NCBI GenBank assembly: GCA_949592205.1
Contig: CATIUR010000004.1
Coordinates: 62,841,837 to 62,905,836 of the forward strand
Source: Helichrysum umbraculigerum
Taxonomy: Eukaryota > Streptophyta > Magnoliopsida > Asterales > Asteraceae
Direction of reading: 5' to 3'
DNA length: 64,000 nt
The position numbers and the translations under genes are program-made. The notes beneath the pieces are model-generated. The model saw only the letters and a list, made by a program, of their open reading frames with translations, did no database searches and was not told the DNA's origin. This document shows, in pieces, positions 1 to 10,854 of this stretch. How positions within the stretch are numbered: position 1 is the stretch's first letter; the number at the start of each line of letters is the position of its first letter.

Positions 1-3000
1 TACCACATCGTCCAACTCATCAAGGACAACTGCCAATTCCACGGACTACCCCGTGAAGATCCCAACGCCCATATTAACAAATTCATTCAAATCTCCAACT
101 CGTATAAGCAGAATGTGGTTGATCAGGACATAGTTCGCCTACACCTGTTCCCCTTTTCTCTCGCTTTACATGCTTTGAGCTGGTTTGAGGGACTTGACAC
201 CGGATAAATTACCTCATGGGAGGACATGGGAAACAAATTCCTTACTAAATATTTCCCTCCGTCCAAACAAACTAAAGCCAAGAATGACATCGCGAACTTT
301 TCACAAGCTCACGACGAGTCAATCTACTCAGCATGGGAGCGATTCAAGAGTTTGGTGAGGAGATGTCCCAACTACCAGATGACCAAAACCGATAAACTCT
401 ATACTTTCTATAATGGTCTCAATCCTATCCATCGCATCACGCTTGACGCAGCTGCTCAAGGCAACCTCATGAAGTTAACCGACGATGAAGCATGGGCCTT
501 AATCGAAGACATGACGATGCATCACCTCGATTGGAAGTCCGATGAGCAATCCTCATCCCTGCCTATTGCAAGCACTGCGCAAGCTGAAGCAATCAAATCT
601 CTGAGCGAGCATATCGAATCTCTAACGAAGCAGATTGGAGAACTGAAGAAACAACCACAGCAGGTTCACCAAGTTCAGGCTTGCCAGAACTGTGCCCATC
701 ATCCTACTGAGGAATACGCCGTGGAGTATGAAGATCCTACCGACGGAACTGTCTACTATTCTCAATTCCCAACCAGACAACAAAATCCACCTGGCTTTGC
801 TAGAACTTCTCCGCCAAGAGCGCGAGGAACCCAATTTCCTCCGCGGAACAATCAACCACCCAGGTTTCAGCCTCTATATCCGATGTACCCACAACAGCCA
901 CACCTTCCATACAATCAACCGCTTCCATTAACCGCCACTGAGGATACCCAGCCTGCTGAACCTGTGAAGACAATTGTCCCAGTCACGAGCACTGATGACA
1001 ACCTGAACAAGTTTATCCAGGGGCAGAACGCTTTCAATCAGAAGACGACAGCTAGACAAGATCAAACCGACCTATTCCTTCGAAATCAACTCTCGGTTCT
1101 CAAGAGCCTCGAGAATCAAATTGGTCAGTTAGCCCACCGTCTTGACACTCGACCCCAAAGATCGCTACTGAGCAATACTGTTCACAACCCCCACGTTGAG
1201 GAGGCTAAGACTTTGAACTCTACGGATAACCAGAAGGCACCGAGCCATTCTGAAGATTCTTCTCCGATGAAGAACCCTACTCCTGTCCCGACAACAGTTG
1301 AGACCAAACCCGTACCTACTCCTATTCAGGAAGTTCGAGTCCCCTTCCCACATCGTATCGGAAAAAGATATAACGCTAAATCTTTCAAACTCGACGGAAA
1401 ATTCTTAGACACCGTGTCTAGAATCCCTTCCGGCTCCAAGTATATTCGACGCATGCTGGTTACTAAGGAAAAGGTACCCGAAGTACCTAAAATCTCTCTC
1501 AACGCTGAATGCTCCACCTTCATTCAGAATTCCCTTCCGGAAAAACTAGGAGATACGGGCCGATTCACTTTGCCCTGCTCTATCTATCACTCTGGCATGA
1601 TCCGTTCCTTGGCCGATCTCGGAGCAAGCATCAACCTCATGCCCTGCTCACTCTACTCCAGACTTGAATTAGGACCACTGCAACCCACTGGAATGAGCGT
1701 CCAGCTTGCCGATCAAACAATCCGATATCCTAGAGGCATAGCTGAGAACGTCATGGTAAAGGTGGAAAGGTTCTATTTCCCGACTGACTTCGTAGTGATG
1801 GATATTCAGGAAGACATTAATATACCCATTATCCTAGGAAGGCCTTTTATGAATACTGCTCGTGCTATTATTGATGTTTACTCGCAGACTATCAGCCTCA
1901 GAGCACATGGACAAACTGTTGCATTCAGAATCAATCAGGCTGATGAGCTTCTCGCAGAGCAAGCAGAGATATATGCCATCTCTATGGGCAGGATCACTTC
2001 GGACGATGAAACTTCTGACTCAGAACCATCAGACACTTACGTACCAGATGAGCACACTTGCCTCATATCATCAATAGAATAGTCAGAGTCAGAAGAAGAG
2101 AGTGAAGATTCCGAGCCAGATGAGTCAGAACCGGAAGAAATGGAGGAAGAAGAAACTGAACCAGAACAAATGGAAGAATCCGAAGAAGAAATGAAGGAAG
2201 ACCCAGAGGAGGACTTATACCAATCCACCCCACCGCATCACTGCTTACCTGATTCTCACTATCCGACAGAAGAAATCATGCAGATCGAGAACGCTATTCC
2301 CTTGTCAGATAATGAATCAGATGATGATCCACCTACAAACGAACCATATGATGTAGGATTCGGCATAACCATGGAAAGGCTTATAGCCTCTGTCATGGAC
2401 CCCTCTAAGCCTCTTATCTCGCCTCGACTCGATGCTCTGTTAAACATCGAGAAAACCACTGCGTTAGCAAAACAACACCCAGAGCTTAGAGACAAACTCC
2501 TGATGAAGATCTCAGCTTACAAAGCTTCCCGATTACCGGAGTTGCATTCAAGAGAGCCTTCCCGAAGGATTCAAACCTTCGACGCATCTGCGCCACGAAC
2601 CCTGTTCGAATTTGGAAGCACCTCTGAATCTAGCCGAGGTACTGATTCTCAGGAGGAGAGAGACATAGAGATGCACTCTTCACAACCGATATCTCAAATC
2701 ACCGATGACACCCAGCCACCATCTGATCATGCTGAGTTCCCCGATTCCCAGGCTAGGGATTCTCCATTCATAGAAAGTGATGTGGATGATGTCAACTACA
2801 CTGACATTCCAATAGATATCCGGTCTATCCATCTTCTTACGCCTCCAGCGGATCCACCTTCTCCAAAAATTCCGATTATCACTAGCCATGAGGAGATGAT
2901 AAGTGCTATCGAAGACTTTGAAGATGACATACCCACTATGACTAGCATTATCCCCAACTCTACCAACGAGTACACTCCAAGACAGCAGGCCCTGATCGAC

Positions 3001-4038
3001 GAAATTATAGCCGAGTCTTAAGTCAACCAAGCCGAGAATTCCCAAGATTACAGATTCTTCCACAATCGTCTTAATGCCTTCGCCGAAGATCTCGCTGCTC
3101 AGCTCCTGCAACAAAGCACTAGACCAACATCTGAAGAGCTGTAGTTCTTTGAAGAACAGAAGCGCATCTACAGGAAGATCTATGACACTCTAATCAGATC
3201 CGCATTGCCATATTCTCAGGAACAAAGTGAGTTTTTACCCTCATTCCACGAGGAAATGTACCATGCTACTGGGAACCCTGATGCAGATGCTGATATTCGA
3301 CTGATGAATAATCTTCGGGGCATACTTAATTCTATGGCAAGAAATGACCACATGGACGAGACTTCTCCTCACAGGTTCTACATTAACTGCACTGTTGAGT
3401 TCCATGCTCACAAGATTGCTGAAGATCTCGAGTATGTGAGTTTTACTGAAAGGTCGCGTGACATCCCTTCCTCTATACCAGAAGGTTCGATGGTTAACAT
3501 CGCGAACTTCCTCACAGAACGGATCCAAGAAATCTTTGCTGAGGATAATCCGGACGAGCATCGACAGATATTTCACTATGGTTTACGTGAGGTGTACGAT
3601 ATAGTGTGCAACACCTTCAAAGACTCAAATCTCACGTTCACCAACTACCAGAACAAGCTCATCCAGGATATTCATGATTCAATTCGAGAAATAAGAGGAA
3701 GCTCTGGCATAGCAGATCACGACACTTTACACCTCCAATTTCTCGGATTCATGGACTCATTCAGACAGCAGCACCCTCAGAGAGAAATGATTGAATCTGA
3801 TGATTTCTCTGTAGTTGATTCCCACGGACCTATATCCAGAACAATCAGGGATATCACTTGGGACCTTCTGCATATGAAAAGGGTTACTCAGCAACATCTT
3901 GAAAGTTTCCCTATCTTTTTAGAAGAGATTCCAAACATTGTTGAAATCATTTCTCGCCACTTTCTGAGGATCTATCCACGCAATCCCAGGGTTCCACTTC
4001 TGAGCACTTCCGACCCTGGGGCTTCCAGCACCAACTAG
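1..4038 (+). pseudogene. Gag-protease-C-terminal domain polyprotein of E1, four in-frame stops
   Basis: One frame runs from the window start to the TAG at 4036-4038. It is broken only by stops: TAA 205-207, TAG 2080-2082, TAA 3019-3021 and a TAG near 3142. I see no frameshift when it is compared with the intact homologue at 35673-39584. Order: retrotransposon gag domain (to about 560), a proline/glutamine-rich stretch with one CQNC pair and no full zinc knuckle, retropepsin with DLGAS (catalytic Asp codon 1615-1617) and the later ILGRPF motif, an acidic linker (about 2080-2300), and a C-terminal domain (3205-4038) shared with F and G. The product would form a capsid-like particle and cleave itself. 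Pol is absent. Confidence 0.88.
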
Positions 4039-4051
4039 ACTGAAGGAAGGC

Positions 4052-4103
4052 AAAGTCAGGCTCTCGACTTTAAAAGCAGCGCTTCTTGGGAGGCAACCCA
4101 TGG
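4052..4103 (+). other. Conserved stem-loop cluster 14 nt after the Gag-Pro stop
   Basis: Three pairing elements lie in tandem: an imperfect AGTC...GACT hairpin, an AGCGCT palindrome, and the hairpin TTGGGAGGCAACCCA. The same order recurs after the ORF stop in F (39595-39653) and in G (minus strand, 57988-58038). In F the first stem is AGTCGAG/CTCGACT and the palindrome is AGAAGCGCTTCT. In G the first stem is AAGTCG/CGACTT. Position and order are kept while bases differ, which suggests an RNA element. Its role is unknown; packaging, translation or 3' processing are possible. Confidence 0.75.
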
Positions 4104-4257
4104 AATAAAAGAAGAAAGAGAACCTGAGAAATGAAGTAGATCTCTGACTATCCTTCACACTTGAATGAACCCGACTGTTATATAAAACGTCTTCTAAATA
4201 CAACTCGTTTTGCAAATAAACCACTGTTCTCGGATGAATAGGAAAATCATCTTGTGT

Positions 4258-4306
4258 TTCAAGCATTTGAGGTACTTGCATACTACTTTTATGCATTATG
4301 CTCGAA
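4258..4306 (+). other. 49-nt hairpin with covarying inner stem (E1 copy)
   Basis: The outer arms TTCAAGCAT/ATGCTCGAA enclose an inner stem TGCATA/TATGCA around the loop CTACTTT. In F the 49-nt homologue (39818-39866) has the inner stem TGCGTG/CACGCA. Two base pairs have changed on both sides and pairing is kept. Confidence 0.75.
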
Positions 4307-5544
4307 CTCGTTTAAAAACACATGATTTATAAAACTGGTTTGTGTTAGAAAACATCTTTCAAAATCTAAGACAGTGATTTCCTTTCATTTGCAAAAACAA
4401 AACCGAGTTTGTAAAATGGGTACATCCAACGTGTTCACACTTAAGAGATCTCTTCATGAGGATAAAATTTAGATGATGAGATGGAAATAAGCAAAGTCGC
4501 TTGAAGCCGAGCCGATCCTCATAAAGAACTCAGAAGCAGATCTTGGCCACATCTTCTTCTATAAATTCAGAAACTCGGTTCCTATGCAACTTACTATCTG
4601 GGGAGTATCTGATCCTTTCCTCTTTTATCTGTTTTATCTTTATTCATGTTTATTTGTTTTGTTAGTGTGATAATAAAAAGTAGTATATACTCTATCCTAA
4701 ACTTATCACTAAGTGTGGGATTCCAGCCCAAAACAAAACACTTGAGAAACATTTTCTTACATGTTCAAACTCTAAGTGTGGGATTTTTCAATCTCAACTC
4801 AAAGAGAACATTAGGGACAATGTTCCTCTAAGTGTGGGATAGCAGGTATAGAATACCTTAGTTTGTTTTTATGATTTTAGTTCAAAATAGTTAAGACAGA
4901 AAATGTTCCTCTAAAATTTTTAAATTTTCAAAAAGAAAAACGAGTTTAATCCCCCGATTAACTCTTAATTTTTGAGTTTTGATGTTTTTAAGAGAAGTCA
5001 TTTTCAAAATATGAATAAGTTGTTTTAAAATCTAAGGAAAATAAGTTAATAATTGCTTAAGCAAGAAATGATAATCTAATAAGAACATGACTAGGCACAT
5101 ACAACCCATTTGCAGTGAGGACTTGAGCCTTAAAAGCATTCATCTTTAATGCTACATTGTTCATTTCTTGTGTGTACCGATGCATGTATATCTGAATTAG
5201 AACTTTCTCTTGACATACGTTTCGAGATCACATTGGTGAGTACCGTACGCGGTATAGATGCAATTAGATGACCTTGACATTCCTTAGGATTTAACCCACT
5301 TTTTAGCCTTCTCTTTCAAGCCCAAAACCCTTTCCGATGCTCATTCTTAGTATCGATGATCCGTTTAGTAAACCCTGTTGAGCCTAAACCTTTTCATTTC
5401 ATAAACCCACATGTTTAAACCCCTACTTTCCCAAATACTTCCAAAAATTTATCCTAGAATTTATGAGGTTATAAAAAACGCTTTTTAGAAACATCCCTTC
5501 AAATTGTCTTACTCTCTCGTGTTCTCCGAAAAAGAAATATCCTT

Positions 5545-5563
5545 GGTGTGAAAAATTGACACC
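5545..5563 (+). other. Short conserved hairpin (E1 copy)
   Basis: GGTGT-GAAAAATTG-ACACC. F has the same hairpin at 41146-41164. G (minus strand, 51368-51384) has GTGC-AAAAAATTG-GCAC, a compensated pair change at the loop-closing position. An A/G-rich tract follows in all three elements. Confidence 0.65.
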
Positions 5564-6299
5564 ATGAAAAGACTCGAAGAAGAAAGATGAGAAGAAGGAT
5601 TCCTGCATTTAATAATCCTTGGAAATTCTCTGGCAAAGAAGTTCTGAAAGAAAAAAAAGAAAATAGAAAGAAAAAAAAGAAATAGAAAAAGAAAAAAATA
5701 TATAGTTCCGAGAATAAAGCTAGTGCTTCGAAGTATCGCCCTAAAAAAAGAAGATCCGATAGAAGACCAAAGCTACTTTACTTTCATCCGTTTCTAAATT
5801 AAGTTTTTCGTGACCTTAGAAGTCCTAAGATAAGCAACACCCTTACATCTAAAAATTTCCACTATCCATACCCCTTAACCCTCACAAACATTACAACCCC
5901 TGAATGTCTTGGGATAATTAGCATCGTTCTCACCTAAGTGGTGGAGATCCGATTCTCGATCAAGCTTATGACGATGAGTACTGCATGACTGGCTAATTGA
6001 GCAATTTCTTTGTTTAGAATATTAGGAAACCCGAAACACTTTTGAGTGAATTGAGTGACCACTTTAGTGAGATCGCCTGGTCATGTATACTCCAAGATCA
6101 CGAGATTTGGAAGTGTGCTTAAGGAAAGTCATTACTTGTTTATGAAATAATTATCTTATCTTTCCTGATGTTTTTAGAGCAAATATATGAATATGAGAAA
6201 ATGATGACTTTTGGAAATGTTCTGACTCACCCCAAACCCAGATTTTAAAATATCTTTTTCACGAGGCATGGATGTGTTGCTTGAGGACAAGCAACGTCT

Positions 6300-6313
6300 A
6301 AGTGTGGGATACT
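6300..6313 (+). promoter_or_regulatory. Polypurine tract of E1
   Basis: AAGTGTGGGA (6300-6309) directly precedes the 3' LTR and is the expected plus-strand primer. The block GCTTGAGGACAAGCAA lies just upstream. The same 10-mer also occurs at 4711-4720, 4774-4783 and 4830-4839. Confidence 0.7.
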
Positions 6314-6840
6314 TGATGTGACCTAAAAAGTCATATTTTTAGGCACATTATTCTGCACTTATTGGACTTATATTTGGTGAAATCATCTTAAAATATCTAT
6401 TATTTACTTAAAATCACCAAAGTGGTCTAATTATGGGCATTGATGTTAAAATCACCAAAAACATCCATTTATCACGCAAGAGGCAATTAATGTCACCTTA
6501 AATATTCCCTTCTTAATTTACTTATGGAATTAGATCTTAATTCATATTTTATGATTCCATAGGGAAATCCAAGACCGGAGGTGAAAGAATCAGAAGAAAC
6601 GGACAAAAGACGGAGAAGGTACAGGTCTGGAAGCTCGCCGATCATCATCCGGAACACGCAAAAGTTAAACACCTCCAAATTTTGCAAACTCAGTGCCATT
6701 CGAAGCGTAACGGAAAAACGAAGCCAACAGTGCAAGAATCAAGCAAATCGGAGCCCAAACGAAGAAGATACGGACGAACTAAGCAACCGAGAAATCAGCG
6801 GAGGCCAAAAGGAGCACCAACCCCCCTGGACACCTAGGTA

Positions 6841-7040
6841 CCGTATACGGTACCCTAGGTGCCGTATACGATCTTATGGGTGCCGTATACGGGGGTGTTT
6901 GCCTTGTGAGGTGCCGTTTGACCCCCCTTGGTCCGCTTGTCCCGTATGCTGCTTTGATGCTTGTATTTGATGCTTCAAGACTTGTACCAAGGCTTTCCTA
7001 CTTTCCCTATAAATAGTCACCTCCATTTCTCATTTTCACA
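6841..7040 (+). promoter_or_regulatory. E1 LTR promoter: phased palindromes, TATA box, predicted start
   Basis: CCGTATACGG-type palindromes start at 6841, 6862 and 6883, exactly 21 bp apart. TATAAATA is at 7008-7015. The transcription start is predicted near 7040, 32 nt after the first T, at an ACACCT sequence that matches the R boundary inferred for G. Confidence 0.65.
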
Positions 7041-7092
7041 CACCTCTCATCTCATTCTCATTCTCTCTCTAGAATTAGGTTAGCATTCTCTC

Positions 7093-7176
7093 TCTAGCAC
7101 TACTCTTAGGAGTTAGAGGAGAATTAGTAGGAAATTAGCGTCCTCTCTCTAGCACTACTCTTAGGAGTTAGAGGAG
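7093..7176 (+). other. Tandem leader hairpin, two copies
   Basis: Two copies (7093-7121 and 7148-7176) of a 29-nt block with core ACTACTCTTAGGAGTTAG, able to pair ACTC with GAGT over a TTAG loop. The block also occurs in the LTRs of F (33616-33644), G (minus strand, about 49797-49826) and H (two copies near 61653 and 61725). It lies about 50-130 nt after each predicted start. Confidence 0.65.
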
Positions 7177-8857
7177 GATTAGTAGGGTAGCTTTTGTAAT
7201 AGAGTTGGAACTTTTGGAGGATCTCCTTTGTAATATTGCTCGAGATATTTCGGAGCTCTGTCCGTGTAACCTTTCAACTGCTATTCAATCTACGCATTAC
7301 TTTCGGTTATTTCTATCCTTATCTTTCATAATGTTGCATGCTATTATTATGTTTGATTCAGGATACATTGCCATGATTAGTGAGTAGATTAGCTATTGTG
7401 TTTGTTATGATGTAGTTAGCTTGTTAATACTTTGGGTGATGTTACTTTAAATACAATTGGGATAACATCGTTATGAAACAACGAAGGTAACGTTATACGG
7501 CTTTCATTTGTATAGTGCCGGAAACATCACGAATGTGTGTAGTACGGAACTTGGAAGCTATGAAAGTCGTGGGCACAATCAGTTGTGGAATAATGATCCC
7601 AATTGTTAAATATTGAAAACCGGTGCACTGTTAATGATACATTTATGATTTTAAACTAAACTAACGCATTTCTTCCAATACACGTGGTTAGAACCTTTAT
7701 ATTAAGGACTCGCGACCCTTAGTCAAACGGTCACTACCTATCTATGTTTTCTTAAAATAACATGGTCTGATTTTGAAGCAATGGAAATACTGTCTACCTA
7801 TCGTAAAGTACACTGTGAATCAATCAGGGATTTATTTGTTTGGGATTATAAAGTGAACGGGTTGTTTAGCTATCATAGATGGTTTTACTGTAATACAAGC
7901 TTAGATATATTGAGTTCAGATGGTTGTAAAGTATGTAGCCCAGTTAAAGCCTTAATACGACTGAGTATCCGGTTTAACATTGGAAACACCTATGGTGGAA
8001 TACAAACACGTACAAACTACGGAAAGGTCGAAGGCTGTATACTGTGTTACATCCTGGCTAAGTCTGTGATCCAGGAAAGACCGTAATACGGGTGAATACA
8101 CTATGTAACTGTGGAAAACCATGTGGGTTGAAGACTGTATCACAGCCGAATATCTCTGAACTCAATCACAACCATTAATGTGTTTGTTAATCAGTCACCA
8201 CCTGTCTTAAATCTTAAATGCCTCGCCTAGCTTAGATACCTTTGTCTGTGTTAAGAAAGATCAGTGGATAAATTGCGGACTGTCGCCTTATTCCTGCACC
8301 CCATCTGGAGGGTCACTTGGTCTCATCATAAGAAACGGTGAGGGGGGTTTCAAGACAGTCCGATCTGATCAGAATCTTGATAGCCTAGTACTCAGTGACA
8401 TACTGGTTGGTTTATCTGATCAGTAGGGTACTAGTGTTTACACCACAAGGTATCTACGTGAACGCAAGACACAAATCTTAAAAGACGTTTTCAAATATAA
8501 AATACAGCATCACCCCACGTAAAAGCTAACGAAGTCATAACAAACACAAGTCCCTCTATACTGATTCAACATACTGCTTTTATTTACTGTTTTAATTAGT
8601 TTTTAATTTTAATTACGGACCTAAGTATAAAACCCCCACTCCAAAATATTTTCAAACCATCGCTAATTTGAACTTTCGTCTCGACAAATCGTTTCACAAT
8701 ACGGTTAACTCTTTAGAACGACCCTAGGTCATACTTCAGCTATACAGCTCTAGTAGAACTTAGGTCCCCAGCAAAATATAAAATTTAAAACTTCCACCCC
8801 GTCGTGCTCTCATCAGTCGTGACAACGACCGTGACTGCTGGGGGTGCGACAAGTTTT

Positions 8858-8875
8858 TGGCGCCGCTGCCGGGGA
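8858..8875 (+). promoter_or_regulatory. Primer binding site, tRNA-Asp
   Basis: TGGCGCCGCTGCCGGGGA lies 6 nt after the LTR end. It is complementary to the 3' end of plant tRNA-Asp with one difference from the site in F. Confidence 0.85.
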
Positions 8876-9088
8876 AGTTAATCGTAAGATTCTGAGGCGT
8901 CCCGACGAACTTTCTCTTTAGTGATACCCGTAGATTAGATTTCTCTCTCGTAACCACCGAAAATTCTTTCCCACAATCAACAACGATATTCGACCCGATC
9001 AGCCGGATCTGAACCTCTCATTTTCATACCCGATCCTGAGTCGATTATCCGTACCATCCGCAAAGAAAGACGTTCCCATTTTCCACCA

Positions 9089-9849
9089 ATGGCCGCTCGT
9101 GTTACTCTCGCCGACAGTACCAAACCATCCATCGAAGGACGAGGAGGACCGATTAGCTATCCAGTGATCGACGGACCATCTTTCGAACTCAAATACCACA
9201 TCGTCCAACTCATCAAGGACAACTGCCAATTCCACGGACTACCCCGTGAAGATCCCAACGCCCATATTAACAAATTCATTCAAATCTCCAACTCGTATAA
9301 GCAGAATGGGGTTGACCAGGACATAGTTCGCCTACACCCGTTCCCCTTTTCTCTCGCTTTACATGCTTTGAGCTGGTTTGAGGGACTTGACACCGGATAA
9401 ATTACCTCATGGGAGGACATGGGAAACAAATACCTTACGAAATATTTCCCTCCGTCCAAACAAACTAAAGCCAAGAATGACATCGCGAACTTTTCACAAG
9501 CTCACGACGAGTCAATCTACTCAGCATGGGAGCGATTCAAGAGTTTGGTGAGGAGATGTCCCAACTACCAGATGACCAAAACCGATAAACTCTATACTTT
9601 CTATAATGGTCTCAATCCTATCCATCGCATCACGCTTGACGCAGCTGCTCAAGGCAAACTCATGAAGTTAACCGACGATGAAGCATGGGCCTTAATCGAA
9701 GACATGACGATGCATCACCACGACTGGAAGTCCGATGAGCAATCCTCATCCCTGCCTATTGCAAGCACTGCGCAAGCTGAAGCAATCAAATCTCTGAGCG
9801 AGCAGATCGAAACTCTAATGAAGCAGATTGGAGAACTGAAGAAGCAACC
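9089..9849 (+). pseudogene. E1 right-unit gag, 5' part
   Basis: The first ATG is at 9089 (MAARVTLADS). The frame stops at TAA 9398-9400, then continues as gag to the A insertion at 9849. The stop falls where F reads Ser (G-S-I-T-S-W) and is identical to the TAA at 205-207 in the left unit. Upstream of the ATG the frame stays open for about 39 codons and matches F with mostly synonymous changes, so the true N-terminus may lie upstream. No zinc knuckle or pol follows. Confidence 0.85.
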
Positions 9850-10671
9850 TGTGACACCCGGTCAAAATAACCCAAAATTAGCACCGAATTTAAACTTTTA
9901 AAACACGTAATTACATACGTGTCAATACTCAAGTACACAAGTATTATATATATATGTATATATATAAACCGAAACGATTAATTAATAATCGCAAAGACAC
10001 GAATTTAACAAAACGTAGAAACTCAAAATGAAAGCGAGCGAAAAACATTTTTAAACAAAGTATTATTATTGAGGATAATAATTACGTACTCCATTTTAAA
10101 TTTAAATACATTTTGGATACTGAAAACTATCTGTACATTTTAAGTTAAACAAAGATATATTTTTATATCTCTCTAAAAAGTATTTTTATAAAATACTTTG
10201 ATTTAAAACGTATACGATTCTATTTTTAGAAAATTATCATTTTAAAAGATTTTACTATTTTACGATCGGATACGCAAACACGGGTCGAAAAGTCCCCATC
10301 TACCTCAATAATTGAGGCCGGTTATAATAACCCGACCTCAATTATTTTCACACACACGAACACATATTTTGATCTCTCTCGGTCTCTTGCTCCCTCCCTC
10401 TCTCGGCTTTGATCTTCAAACAACAACAACATAAACATAATCATCATCATCATCTAACTACTTCATCATCATCACCATCGTGATCTTCATCATCATCAAC
10501 ATCCGTTCGTTTTCAAAAATTGTAAGGAATCAATTCGTTTTTCTCTTCAATTTCGTGTTTAAATATGTTATATTACATGTATTAGCTTTGTATTAAGTTG
10601 TTGTAAGCGGAATTTGGATTTAGAAATGGTTTTGTATGTTTTCTGTGCGTACAGAGTCGAACCAGTTACGT

Positions 10672-10854
10672 GAATCCGGCGGATTCATGATGAATCCGGC
10701 GGATTCCTACCCAGAAAACATGAACACGGCGGATTCAAGGGAATCCGGCGTATTCCCTAAACTTTGAGCCCAATCCGGCGGATTCGGGTGAATCCGGCGG
10801 ATTCCCCTCGAAATCCATTGAATCCGGCGCATTGATTTAAATCCGGCGGATTCG
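10672..10854 (+). repeat. Phased palindromic array in LTR A
   Basis: Eight copies of GAATCCGGCGGATTC, some with changes, start at 10672, 10692, 10722, 10741, 10771, 10790, 10820 and 10840. The steps are 20, 30, 19, 30, 19, 30 and 20 bp. A second copy of the array is in the 3' LTR (about 15739-15921). Confidence 0.85.

Larger units (their letters stand above)
4104..6313 (+). other. Structured 3' non-coding region of E1
   Basis: About 2.2 kb without a credible ORF lies between the polyprotein and the 3' LTR. Blocks at about 4250-4310, 4700-4860, 5095-5310, 5545-5563 and 5900-6110 match F (39800-41990) and G (minus strand, 50600-52210) far better than the LTRs match. They include the hairpins GAACATT/AATGTTC just before a CTAAGTGTGGGA motif, TACCG-TACG-CGGTA, AGCATT/AATGCT, and an A/G-rich tract (5645-5700). 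This region sits where pol lies in autonomous elements. Confidence 0.75.
1..8851 (+). mobile_element. E1 left unit: Athila-like non-autonomous LTR element (5' part outside window)
   Basis: An internal region (1-6313) is followed by a complete LTR (6314-8851). The order is gag, aspartic protease, acidic linker, C-terminal domain, stem-loops, long non-coding region, polypurine tract, LTR. No reverse transcriptase, RNase H or integrase motif occurs. The LTR is directly followed by a tRNA-Asp primer site and a second copy of the same internal region, so one LTR serves as 3' LTR of this unit and 5' LTR of the next. Such tandem units usually arise by unequal recombination between LTRs. Lineage is inferred from the tRNA-Asp site, the DLGAS protease and similarity in layout to Athila/Tat elements. 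Confidence 0.85.
6314..8851 (+). repeat. E1 LTR (2538 bp), shared by two internal regions
   Basis: It begins TGATGTGACC after the polypurine tract and ends GGGTGCGACA before AGTTT and the tRNA-Asp primer site. It contains a CCGTATACGG array, a TATA box at 7008-7015 and two copies of a leader hairpin. Small ORFs inside it, such as 7781-8086, are not conserved in the other LTR families and are not called. Confidence 0.9.

Noticed and set aside
8858..8875. tRNA-Asp gene fragment
   Set aside because: Only the 18 nt primer complement is present, at the LTR edge.
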